Assembly: GCA_030621975.1 (NCBI GenBank)
Contig: JAUXGQ010000180.1
Location: 1-5,234 of the forward strand
DNA length: 5,234 bases
Direction of reading: 5' to 3'
Source of the DNA: Gammaproteobacteria bacterium
GTDB taxonomy: Bacteria; Pseudomonadota; Gammaproteobacteria; Chromatiales; Chromatiaceae
Shown: piece by piece, positions 1 through 5,234 of the stretch
How positions within the stretch are numbered: the first letter of the stretch is position 1
Layout of the letters: every line of letters begins with the position of its first letter
Notes under the pieces: generated by a model
What the model was told of the DNA's origin: nothing
Database searches by the model: none
Seen by the model: the letters and a program-made list of their open reading frames with translations, nothing else
Program-made: the position numbers and the translations under genes

Positions 1-622
1 CATCGGCCTGTTTGAAGATTTTTGCCAGGGCTTGGATATATTCCGGAAAATTCATGATCTCCATGGATGACAGCAGGGCCATGTAATCGGCCCCTGCCAC
101 ATCGACGGGAATGGTCAGGCCCGTATCCGCTTCGATATGCCGGATCTGGGCGCGCAGGGCCTTCAGCGTCACGCCCATGGGACTGCCGATCTTGACCGCC
201 CGGATACTGGCGTCGATCAGCCCCTCCGGCGCATGCCCCGAGGCAACCATGGCCTCGCGGCATTTGCGGATCATATAGCTGATATCATTACCTACCGGGC
301 ACACCATGGAACAGCGGCCGCACAGGGTGCAACTGTCGTACACGAGTTCCTCCCACTCCTCCAGCAGCTCATCGGTAACCGGTTCCGCAAGGCCCAGCGC
401 CTTCTTGAACCTCCCCCAAAAGGTGTATTCCTGCTCCCAGACCCTGCGCATGGGCTCAAGCTTGTGTATCGGCGTATACCGGGGGTCACCCGTCTCTGTA
501 TAAAACAGGCACGCCTCCGCACAGATGCCGCAATGCACGCAGCTCGAGAAAAAGGCTGCCGTGGGCGCATCCATCTCCTCCCTGAATGCGTTCAATGCAC
601 GTTCCACCGTCGGTTTGCTCAT
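1..622 (-). CDS. isp2: Isp2, HdrD/DsrK-like iron-sulfur subunit of Isp-type [NiFe] hydrogenase (3' part cut by window edge)
   Basis: The first 207 codons are open from an ATG at 620-622 to base 2, with no stop in the window. The N-terminal half carries two ferredoxin-type [4Fe-4S] motifs: C28, C31, C34, C38 (SCVHCGICAEAC) and C98, C101, C104, C108 (SCTLCGRCSMVCP). This is the arrangement of the GlpC/HdrD/DsrK family. The part after about residue 170 should lead into the Cys-rich CCG domains, which lie outside the window. Known family members are about 400 residues or more, so roughly half is visible. Isp2 is thought to sit on the cytoplasmic side with Isp1 and pass electrons between the hydrogenase and a thiol/disulfide or sulfur carrier. 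The start overlaps the isp1 stop by four bases (ATGA), and GGTGGAG lies just upstream, so translational coupling is likely. The family call is firm. The electron acceptor is inference. Confidence 0.92.
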   Translation of the reverse strand, partial: MSKPTVERALNAFREEMDAPTAAFFSSCVHCGICAEACLFYTETGDPRYTPIHKLEPMRRVWEQEYTFWGRFKKALGLAEPVTDELLEEWEELVYDSCTLCGRCSMVCPVGNDISYMIRKCREAMVASGHAPEGLIDASIRAVKIGSPMGVTLKALRAQIRHIEADTGLTIPVDVAGADYMALLSSMEIMNFPEYIQALAKIFKQAD

Positions 623-1281
623 GACTCCACCCCCCTGCGCCCTGCCATGGCGCCGTTGTACCAGCGGGCCACAAAAGCCGTGAATGTGTGCATCAGCTTG
701 GTGAAGGGAAACAGGATCAGCAGGATTTCCACGCTCAGGATGTGGATGCCCAGCGCCAGGGGATAGGGGTTCACCAGGCGATGGAAGGCCAGATAGCCGG
801 TCAACAAGGGCAGGAAGGTCAGCGCCCACACCAGATAGTCCTCGAATCCGGACAGGAAACGCAGCACCGGATGGGCCAGGCGATGTATCAGGAGGCCGAT
901 CAGGGCAACCAGGGTTACCACGGTGATGGCGTCGATCACCGGCGTTGGCATTCCGGGCCATTCGATACCGAAGGTGGCATGTATGAGTTCGATATGCGGC
1001 ACGAACAGCAACAGGGCGATGAAAAAGCCGAGGTGAAAGATATAGCCGCCGATCACGGTAAAGGCGGCGCGCTTCAGGGTTCCTGATTCCGCCAGGAACC
1101 GGGTCGCCACGGTCTTTAATCCCGGGCCCAACTGGGAACCACGGGCCTCGGACAGGTAGGGCCGGCGCCCGAGCAGGAAGATCTCCAGCAATCGCACCAA
1201 GACCCCGATAACAAAGATGGCCACCGCCACGTCGAATGCGGGACCCCGCACCCAGAGCAGAAAATCCATCGTACTGTTCAT
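619..1281 (-). CDS. isp1: Isp1, NarI/DsrM-like membrane cytochrome b subunit
   Basis: A 220-residue protein with five hydrophobic helices at about residues 14-38, 73-95, 115-136, 147-168 and 176-197, the NarI/DsrM layout. Candidate heme-b ligands are H83 in helix 2 and H180 and H198 in or near helix 5. The 18-residue spacing of H180 and H198 equals that of NarI H187/H205. Helix 2 has only one clear His; H96 and H101 fall in the following loop, and H133/H137 near the end of helix 3, so the full ligand set cannot be fixed by eye. It would carry electrons across the inner membrane between the periplasmic hydrogenase small subunit and Isp2 and/or quinone. It overlaps hynS by four bases (1278-1281) and isp2 by four (619-622), so the three are surely one operon. 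GGAG lies about eight bases before the ATG. Confidence comes mainly from the fit of length, topology and gene order. Confidence 0.9.
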   Translation of the reverse strand: MNSTMDFLLWVRGPAFDVAVAIFVIGVLVRLLEIFLLGRRPYLSEARGSQLGPGLKTVATRFLAESGTLKRAAFTVIGGYIFHLGFFIALLLFVPHIELIHATFGIEWPGMPTPVIDAITVVTLVALIGLLIHRLAHPVLRFLSGFEDYLVWALTFLPLLTGYLAFHRLVNPYPLALGIHILSVEILLILFPFTKLMHTFTAFVARWYNGAMAGRRGVES

Positions 1282-2369
1282 GACGATTTCTCCAGGTCGT
1301 CGACCGTGACGATTTCGTGTTTTTCAGCCGCCGCCGATGTTTTCCTGCGGTTCATAACACCGGCCGCCGCCCCTAGCGCGACGCCAGTCGCGGCCGCGTA
1401 ACCGGCGGTTTTCGCGATATCCGCGGTGGGTATGGAAAGCGCCCGGTAGAAGCCGCCGGCATCCCAGAAATTCGGTTCGGAGCACCCCAGGCAGCCGTGG
1501 CCGGACTCAATCGGCCAGCTTAGCCCCTGATTCCACTTGATCGTAGCGCAGGCGTTGTAGGTCATGGGACCTTTGCACCCCAGGCGATAGAGGCACCAGC
1601 CCTTCTTCGCCCCTTCATCATCGAAGGTCTCCGCGAACAAGCCTTTATCGTAGAAGGACCGACGATAACAGCGGTCATGGATGCTCTGGCCGTAAAAGGC
1701 CAGGGGCCGGTTCAAAGCATCCAGTTCGGGTAATTGTCCGAAGATAAGATAGTGGGCCAGTACGCCACTGATGACGGCTGGAATGGGCGGGCAGCCGGAG
1801 ACATTGATCAGGGGCTTGTCCGTGATGATCTCCGAAACGGGCACCGCGTTGGTGGGATTCGGGGCGGCGTGGGGCAGACCCCCGAAAGCCGCGCAGGTGC
1901 CCACTGCGATCACGGCGGCCGCCCCTTCGGCGGTTTGTTTCAGCATCTCCAGATTGCTGATCCCCGCGATGGTGGAATAGCCGTTGTTCTCATTGGGTAG
2001 AGATCCATCCACCACCAGCAGATAGCTTCCGAAGTTTTCATGCATGGCCTTTTCCCGGGCCGCTTCGGCCGCATCTCCCGAGGCTGCCTGCAGGGTGTGA
2101 TGATAATCGAGCGAGATAAAGTCGAAGATCAGGTCCTCCAGGGTCGGCGCGTGACTGCGGGTGAGCGATTCCGTACAACCCGTGCATTCCTGGAAAGACA
2201 GCCAGATCAGCGAGGGACGCCTGGCCTTTTCCAAGGCGGCGGCCATGACCGGCACCATGCTCGGCGGCAGCGCCATCACGGAGGCGGTGGCGGCACAGAA
2301 CTTCAGAAAACCGCGTCTTGATACGCCTTGATGTCTCAGGCTTTCACCCAGGGTTCTCGCTTCAGCCAT
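1278..2369 (-). CDS. hynS: [NiFe] hydrogenase small subunit, Isp-associated (group 1e-like), Tat-exported
   Basis: A 363-residue Fe-S subunit that takes electrons from the NiFe active site of the large subunit. A twin-arginine signal is visible at residues 17-24 (SRRGFLKF), followed by a hydrophobic stretch, so the mature dimer faces the periplasm. Proximal [4Fe-4S] ligands are C62, C65, C159 and C193. Distal cluster ligands are H231, C234, C259 and C265. The medial [3Fe-4S] ligands are C274, C293 and C296, with the usual proline at 299. The sequence ECTGCTES has Gly where oxygen-tolerant enzymes have an extra Cys, and the second extra Cys after C159 is also Gly (AFGG), so a standard proximal cluster is expected. 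Residues 314-340 form a short Ala/Gly-rich helix before an RRK stop-transfer-like patch, a likely membrane anchor for Isp1. The start is set by AGGAGG four bases upstream and by the signal peptide. Group 1e assignment rests on the isp1-isp2 neighbours. Confidence 0.97.
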   Translation of the reverse strand: MAEARTLGESLRHQGVSRRGFLKFCAATASVMALPPSMVPVMAAALEKARRPSLIWLSFQECTGCTESLTRSHAPTLEDLIFDFISLDYHHTLQAASGDAAEAAREKAMHENFGSYLLVVDGSLPNENNGYSTIAGISNLEMLKQTAEGAAAVIAVGTCAAFGGLPHAAPNPTNAVPVSEIITDKPLINVSGCPPIPAVISGVLAHYLIFGQLPELDALNRPLAFYGQSIHDRCYRRSFYDKGLFAETFDDEGAKKGWCLYRLGCKGPMTYNACATIKWNQGLSWPIESGHGCLGCSEPNFWDAGGFYRALSIPTADIAKTAGYAAATGVALGAAAGVMNRRKTSAAAEKHEIVTVDDLEKSS

Positions 2370-2703
2370 GCTGCCTCCTCAAGACCTGTTGACTACCAGT
2401 ATTGTCTGAGCGCGTACCAGTCCGCCCCCCTGGGCCGACTTGAAACGACACAAAAAACCTGATTGCGTCCAAAACTCAGCCATCGCAAGAGCTGGTTTCC
2501 ATACGCACCTCTGTACTAGCCCGGATATTCCACCACAGAGGACACAGAGGTTATTAATTTTCAAAGGCTTTGTCATTCGGGACCGAAACAGCGGTGTTTA
2601 CATGGTGTTCCGACAACTATGCAGGACCGTTTGGCGTAAGCTGTTATTCTCTCTGTATCCTCTGTATCCTCTGTATCCTCTGTGTCCTCTGCGTCCTCTG
2701 TGG
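2370..2703. other. 334-base gap between hupH-like gene and hynS
   Basis: The hynS-proximal part (2381-2531) holds no convincing gene. I found no sigma-54 GG-N10-GC pair and no FNR-like palindrome in it. The promoter of hynS, if it has its own, cannot be placed by eye. The rest (2532-2704) is an inverted-repeat element. If hynS is read through from the hupH-like gene, the transcript crosses that element. Confidence 0.6.
2374..2380 (-). promoter_or_regulatory. Ribosome binding site of hynS
   Basis: GAGGAGG on the minus strand ends four bases before the hynS ATG. It is the strongest Shine-Dalgarno in the window and fixes the start just ahead of the Tat signal. The spacing is slightly short. Confidence 0.75.
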
Positions 2704-2704
2704 T
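2532..2704. repeat. MITE-like intergenic element with 18-base terminal inverted repeats
   Basis: The left end, accacagaggacacagag (2532-2549), is the reverse complement of the right end, ctctgcgtcctctgtggt (2687-2704), at 17 of 18 positions. Both arms are built from the same 9-base unit: two units in the left arm and six in the right. About 100 bases of unrelated AT-rich DNA (2550-2650) lie between, with no ORF worth calling. No convincing target-site duplication is seen: attcc on the left against aatcc on the right is not exact. From memory, CTCTGTGTCCTCTGTGG-type sequences are frequent between genes in many environmental bacteria, but I could not check this. As RNA the arms can pair into a long stem between the hupH-like gene and hynS. 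Confidence 0.7.
2651..2704 (+). repeat. Six tandem 9-base units (ctctgtatc family)
   Basis: The units are ctctgtatc three times, then ctctgtgtc, ctctgcgtc and ctctgtggt, without spacers. The three exact copies on the inner side suggest recent slippage expansion. The outer units match the left arm of the inverted-repeat element. The run ends one base into the TAA stop codon of the minus-strand hupH-like gene (2704-2706). Confidence 0.85.
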
Positions 2705-3126
2705 TAATCCGTGAGATATGCGGGCAACAGGTTGGTCAATCGATCCAAGCCATCCGCCACATCTTCCTTTTGGGATTTGAGCACAGCAGGAACCTCTCCG
2801 ACTTCAATCTGGAAAGCGATCCGCACCTGTTCCGGGTTATAGTGATCCACCAGCCAGACGCCGGGAAACCGGGTTTCCCATAAACGGCTTCGACCCAGGG
2901 TATTCAGCGTTGCGTTAACCTCCCCTTCTCCCAGATACTCCAGCAGTTGCCGCTCATCGCCCGGGCCAAAAGGAAGACTGGTCAGATCGATAACAGTGGA
3001 TTCCCCGTTTTGGATAAGCCTTCGCAAGGCATGGCGAATCTCATGCAGCACTGGGTGCAGAATCGTCGCCGAATCGGGTTCGTGGGCCTTTTCCGGACGC
3101 AACGCGGTATCTTCTAATCCGGACAT
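2704..3126 (-). CDS. HupH/HyaF-like hydrogenase maturation protein, short single-domain form
   Basis: A 140-residue soluble protein. From about residue 22 to 130 it resembles the C-terminal domain of HupH/HyaF: a helix with ILHPVLHEIRHALRRL, then TVIDLTSLPFGPGD, the signature LGEGEVNATLNTLG (65-78), and ETRFPGVWLVDHYN (84-97). Full HupH/HyaF proteins are about 280 residues, so this is roughly half length, with the N-terminal part absent rather than broken. HupH-type proteins are implicated in maturation or quality control of the small subunit, including its Fe-S clusters, which fits a position upstream of hynS on the same strand. No Shine-Dalgarno precedes the ATG, and the bases before it look like a -10 region, so the message may be leaderless. 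The stop codon lies at the edge of the inverted-repeat element, but the domain appears complete by then. The family call is by motif memory; the exact role is inference. Confidence 0.8.
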   Translation of the reverse strand: MSGLEDTALRPEKAHEPDSATILHPVLHEIRHALRRLIQNGESTVIDLTSLPFGPGDERQLLEYLGEGEVNATLNTLGRSRLWETRFPGVWLVDHYNPEQVRIAFQIEVGEVPAVLKSQKEDVADGLDRLTNLLPAYLTD

Positions 3127-3132
3127 GTAAAA

Positions 3133-3138
3133 ATATTA
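3133..3138 (-). promoter_or_regulatory. Candidate -10 element of the hupH-like gene
   Basis: TAATAT on the minus strand would place the transcript start at about 3126-3127, at the ATG itself. That would explain the missing ribosome binding site. The FNR-like palindrome would then be centred near -42. No good -35 box is seen, as expected for an activator-dependent promoter. Purely positional evidence. Confidence 0.35.
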
Positions 3139-3161
3139 GTCTCAGATTAATAACTTTCTGC

Positions 3162-3175
3162 ATGATCTGGATCAG
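3162..3175. promoter_or_regulatory. FNR/ANR-like palindrome in the divergent promoter region
   Basis: ATGATCTGGATCAG fits the FNR/CRP-family core TGAT-N4-ATCA exactly; the outermost bases differ from the ideal TTGAT-N4-ATCAA. It lies in the AT-rich gap between the hupH-like gene and the plus-strand Cys-rich ORF/hypC pair. It could act on either or both promoters, giving expression without oxygen, which is common for hydrogenases. A second imperfect inverted repeat (cagattaataac 3143-3154 with gttatttatcag 3175-3186, 10 of 12 pairs) surrounds it but is centred about four bases away. Confidence 0.45.
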
Positions 3176-3190
3176 TTATTTATCAGATTT

Positions 3191-3199
3191 TGCTAATTT
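3191..3199 (+). promoter_or_regulatory. Candidate extended -10 for the Cys-rich ORF and hypC
   Basis: TGCTAATTT resembles an extended -10 (TGn plus TAATTT) and would start transcription near 3206, about 50 bases before the small ORF. The FNR-like site would then be centred near -37, somewhat closer than the usual -41.5. No -35 box is seen. Weak evidence in an AT-rich stretch where such matches arise by chance. Confidence 0.25.
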
Positions 3200-3254
3200 T
3201 CTTACTTTTAACGCTCGACCCACTGCCCCATTCCTATAAAAATATAGAAATCGG

Positions 3255-3371
3255 ATGCCGCTGGATTGGACTGACTGCGAATCCTGCCGATATTGTGAGA
3301 AAGGCTGGTGTGATTTGACTGAGCGCCAAAGTAAACTTAAGTTTGTCCTCGATACGGATCTTTACGAGTGA
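3255..3371 (+). CDS. Small Cys-rich protein (38 aa) next to hypC, unknown function
   Basis: An ATG opens a 38-codon frame ending in TGA at 3369-3371, 21 bases before hypC on the same strand. The peptide starts MPLDWTDCESCRYCEKGWCD. Its four Cys (C8, C11, C14, C19) are spaced CxxCxxCx4C, a plausible metal or Fe-S site, followed by a charged, probably helical tail rich in Lys, Asp and Glu. Four clustered Cys in so short a frame, placed exactly between a divergent promoter and hypC, argue for a real gene. Against it: the ribosome binding site is weak (gaaatcgg) and I recognise no named family. An in-frame TAA at 3237-3239 limits any upstream extension, and this is the first ATG after it. A role in hydrogenase maturation or metal handling is only inferred from the neighbours. 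Confidence 0.6.
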   Translation: MPLDWTDCESCRYCEKGWCDLTERQSKLKFVLDTDLYE

Positions 3372-3392
3372 CAAGTCTTCCGGGAATGAGTT

Positions 3393-3614
3393 ATGTGTTT
3401 AGGTATCCCGATGCGAATCAACACGATGGATGGATTTATCGCCCGTTGCGAGGCAAAAGGTGTGGAGCGGAAGGTTAACCTTTTCATGCTGCAGCACGAA
3501 GACCTGAAACCCCAGGACTATGTGGTGGTACACGCGGGTTACGCAATCCAGAAAATCACGCCCCAGGAGGCCCAAGCCACCTGGGAGATCTATGACCAGA
3601 TACTCGCGGGTTGA
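3393..3614 (+). CDS. hypC: HypC/HupF-family hydrogenase maturation chaperone
   Basis: A 73-residue protein of normal HypC length. It begins MCLGIPMRI; the Cys at position 2, exposed after Met removal, is the essential residue that holds the Fe(CN)2CO unit together with HypD and contacts the large-subunit precursor. The VNLFMLQHEDLKPQDYVVVH segment and AGYAIQKITPQEAQ match the family's beta-barrel and C-terminal helix. It would deliver the iron centre to the hydrogenase large subunit in the cytoplasm. No other hyp genes are in the window, so this may be a copy dedicated to the hyn enzyme (HynD/HypC-like), with the main hyp set elsewhere. The start is fixed by the MCLGIP motif; the upstream GGGA is a weak ribosome binding site. 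It probably shares a transcript with the small Cys-rich ORF. Confidence 0.93.
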   Translation: MCLGIPMRINTMDGFIARCEAKGVERKVNLFMLQHEDLKPQDYVVVHAGYAIQKITPQEAQATWEIYDQILAG

Positions 3615-3625
3615 CCCGGATTTTT
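3607..3625 (+). terminator. Possible weak intrinsic terminator after hypC
   Basis: CGGG TTGA CCCG followed by GA and five T. The stem is only four pairs (five with a two-base loop) and overlaps the hypC stop codon, so termination would be inefficient. The gap to the convergent gene is 52 bases with no better hairpin. Confidence 0.3.
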
Positions 3626-3666
3626 CTCACCAGACGGACCGCGCCAAAGTAGACGTTTAATTGCCA

Positions 3667-5234
3667 TCACAGGCTGCGGGGCAGGTATCGAATCCAGGCC
3701 TTATGTCTTGTTAATTCCTCGGGTAGTGAATGCAACGTATTCGAGGCCTGTTCAAAGCTGGTGTATTTGCCATAGAGCAGGACAAACCAGGGTTTGCCCT
3801 GGTACTCCAATTCGAAAAGCGCGACATCTCGAGCAAGCCCGTTCTCCCTGACGAACCCGGCGATCGAGCTTTTTCGAAAGCCCCCCATCAACTGAATGGT
3901 ATACTCCCTCGAATCCCCTCCGCCCAGGGAGGACGTACCGAGATCCACCGCCGAGACAACTGCTACTCTTGGAAAATCGGTTCTGTAAGCGGTTCTCTTG
4001 GTCTGTGCCTCGTCCATCCTGGTCTTCAAAGATGAAATCTCATCGGTCAGCTCCGCCATATCCCGCTGTACCAGTTTGAGCTCAGGATCCCTTGGCCAGG
4101 GTTTGCTTTCCAATCTGGCAAGTTTGGCCATACTGGTGTTCAGCCGCTGCAGTTCCCGTATCACGGCTTTCCCGGTTGCCCCGCTTTGATCTTGACTGCC
4201 CGGCGTCCGCTCTATCGCCGCCAATTCCGCATAAAACACATCCCGGTTGCTCGCTATTTCGCCCTGCGTGTGCAAAAAGGCAAGCAGCACCGTGGCTATT
4301 GCCAAAAAGGATAGAGCGCCCAGGGCCCAGGAACGGACATTCAGACTCGAAGACAGTTTATCCAGATTCGTCGACTGTTTGAGCGTATCGAATTTAAGGA
4401 CATTGTTCGCCTTTCCGAGCTCTTCGACCTTTCTGTCGAGTTCTCCCGAACTGCGTGAGATACCCCCTTTCACAGCCGTCAGCTCCTCATGTAAGGCGGT
4501 CTGTCGACTGACGTTCATTTTCAGGGCGGTCAGGGTTGCGGCGTGATCCTGAGCCTGACCTTCCAGGCGAAGGGTGTGTTCCTGGTTCTGAGCCGCGAGA
4601 TTCGATACCTTCTCCAACTCGCCTTTGAAACCCTCGACGGTGCGCTCCTGGGTCGCGAGTCCTGCCTCCAGGGCTTGCACGAGGGTCTCTATGTCGTTTG
4701 TTTTTTGTTCGAATTCCGAAAGTTTTGCCTCGACTGCCTGATCCTCTGCCTCCAGCGAATCGATCCTCGACATCAGGGATACCGAGGGATCGGTTGAAAC
4801 CTCGTTTATTTTCTGCTCGAATCCCGCAAGTTTTGCCTCGACCGACTGATCGTCTGCCTCCAGCGAAGCGATCTTCGACATCAACGAAGCCAACTGGTCG
4901 GTCGGAATCTGGCCTATTTTCTGCTCTAATCCCGCGAGTTTTGCCTCGACTGTCTGATCGTCCGCCTCCAGCGCATTAATCTTCGACATCATCGATGTCA
5001 TCGAGGTCAACTGGCCGGTCGGAATCTGGTTTATCTTCTGCTCGAATTCCGAAAGTTTCGCTTCGACTGTCTGATCGTCTGCCTCCAGCGAAGCGATCTT
5101 CGACATCAACGAAGCCAACTGGTCGCTCGGAATCTGGCCGATTTTCTGCTCGAACTCCGCGAGTTTTGCCTCGGCGTTATGATCCGCCGACTCCAGGGTA
5201 TCGAACCTGGACATCAACGAGGCCAACTGGTCGG
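3667..5234 (-). CDS. Membrane-anchored coiled-coil repeat protein with C-terminal SPOR domain, DamX-like layout (5' end outside window)
   Basis: The frame is open to the right edge; bases 5227-5232 continue it as Asp-Gln, so the true start lies outside. Of 521 complete visible codons (residue 1 is the Leu codon at 5224-5226), residues 2-184 are tandem 36-residue units rich in Glu, Lys, Gln and Leu. Residues 185-295 are further coiled coil, and 299-318 are one membrane helix (WALGALSFLAIATVLLAFLH). A second coiled coil lies near 352-410 and a SPOR domain at about 441-517 (YTIQLMGGF, then WFVLLYGKY and LPEEL, ending in WIRYL). SPOR domains bind denuded peptidoglycan at division sites. Basic residues before the helix suggest the repeats are cytoplasmic and SPOR periplasmic, as in DamX. 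No functional link to the convergent hydrogenase locus is evident. The division role is inferred from the domain. Confidence 0.87.
   Translation of the reverse strand, partial: DQLASLMSRFDTLESADHNAEAKLAEFEQKIGQIPSDQLASLMSKIASLEADDQTVEAKLSEFEQKINQIPTGQLTSMTSMMSKINALEADDQTVEAKLAGLEQKIGQIPTDQLASLMSKIASLEADDQSVEAKLAGFEQKINEVSTDPSVSLMSRIDSLEAEDQAVEAKLSEFEQKTNDIETLVQALEAGLATQERTVEGFKGELEKVSNLAAQNQEHTLRLEGQAQDHAATLTALKMNVSRQTALHEELTAVKGGISRSSGELDRKVEELGKANNVLKFDTLKQSTNLDKLSSSLNVRSWALGALSFLAIATVLLAFLHTQGEIASNRDVFYAELAAIERTPGSQDQSGATGKAVIRELQRLNTSMAKLARLESKPWPRDPELKLVQRDMAELTDEISSLKTRMDEAQTKRTAYRTDFPRVAVVSAVDLGTSSLGGGDSREYTIQLMGGFRKSSIAGFVRENGLARDVALFELEYQGKPWFVLLYGKYTSFEQASNTLHSLPEELTRHKAWIRYLPRSL
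4675..5223 (-). repeat. Five tandem 108-base coding repeats (36 aa each, one of 39 aa)
   Basis: Units in reading order are 5223-5116, 5115-5008, 5007-4891 (three extra codons, TSM), 4890-4783 and 4782-4675; the last diverges at its end. Consensus features are ASLMSKI, SLEADDQ, VEAKLxEFEQKI and xQIPTDQL. The Pro in the last block probably breaks or bends the helix once per unit. DNA identity is high: bases 4846-4900 and 5071-5125 are identical over 55 bases. The array continues past the window edge, since the last bases encode the DQL that ends the preceding unit. Confidence 0.9.

Noticed and set aside
137..766. Plus-strand 209-codon ORF over isp2/isp1
   Set aside because: It is the antisense of two clearly conserved overlapping genes and shows no domain of its own; the long frame follows from GC-rich codon bias.
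2381..2531. Sigma-54 type promoter before hynS
   Set aside because: Candidate GG and GC pairs on the minus strand are 12 rather than 10 bases apart, so none fits the -24/-12 pattern.
2379..2576. Minus-strand 65-codon ORF just upstream of hynS
   Set aside because: It begins inside the repeat element, contains the hynS ribosome binding site and shows no recognisable domain.
2651..2704. CRISPR-like regular repeats
   Set aside because: The units are 9 bases and contiguous without spacers, so this is a simple tandem repeat.
2440..2883. Plus-strand 147-codon ORF across the repeat element
   Set aside because: Its centre is only translated 9-base repeat (LYPLYPLYPLCPLRPL) and its end is antisense to the HupH-like gene.
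3207..3240. Sigma-70 promoter with TTTAAC and TATAAA before the small ORF
   Set aside because: The spacer would be 22 bases, too long for a standard promoter.
4247..4979. Several plus-strand ORFs opposite the SPOR gene
   Set aside because: They mirror the coding repeats on the other strand; periodic Pro/Arg-rich text is what antisense of the 36-residue units gives.
5224..5226. TTG as the start codon of the SPOR protein
   Set aside because: This TTG is the Leu of a DQLASLM repeat unit and the frame continues to the window edge, so the real start is outside.

Overview
The window looks like part of a gammaproteobacterial chromosome, probably a sulfur-oxidising or phototrophic (Chromatiales-like) lineage. 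Two things point there: an Isp-type membrane-bound [NiFe] hydrogenase operon of the kind known from Thiocapsa and Allochromatium, and a DamX-like SPOR-domain protein. The lineage is inferred from gene content only; no marker gene is present.

Left part (bases 1-2369, minus strand): three genes joined by 4-base ATGA overlaps, in the transcription order hynS (hydrogenase small subunit with Tat signal and three Fe-S clusters), isp1 (five-helix NarI/DsrM-like cytochrome b) and isp2 (HdrD/DsrK-like iron-sulfur protein, cut by the window edge). Together they would pass electrons between H2 and the quinone pool and/or a thiol/disulfide or sulfur carrier. The catalytic large subunit hynL is absent from the window and is expected just beyond base 1, as in the hynS-isp1-isp2-hynL order of Thiocapsa.

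Middle (2370-3614): a 334-base gap upstream of hynS carries a MITE-like inverted-repeat element that includes six 9-base tandem units. Upstream of it lies a short, single-domain HupH/HyaF-like maturation protein on the minus strand. An AT-rich divergent promoter region (3127-3254) with an FNR/ANR-like palindrome separates it from a plus-strand pair: a 38-residue Cys-rich small ORF (CxxCxxCx4C) and hypC. The middle section therefore looks like the maturation/control part of the hydrogenase locus, possibly switched on without oxygen.

Right part (3667-5234, minus strand): a long protein that enters from beyond the window edge, with tandem 36-residue coiled-coil repeats, one membrane helix and a C-terminal SPOR domain. 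It is convergent with hypC and most likely an unrelated cell-envelope/division gene marking the edge of the hydrogenase locus.

The least described items are the Cys-rich small protein beside hypC, the stand-alone HupH C-terminal-type domain with an apparently leaderless FNR-type promoter, and the SPOR protein with a repetitive, probably cytoplasmic rod.
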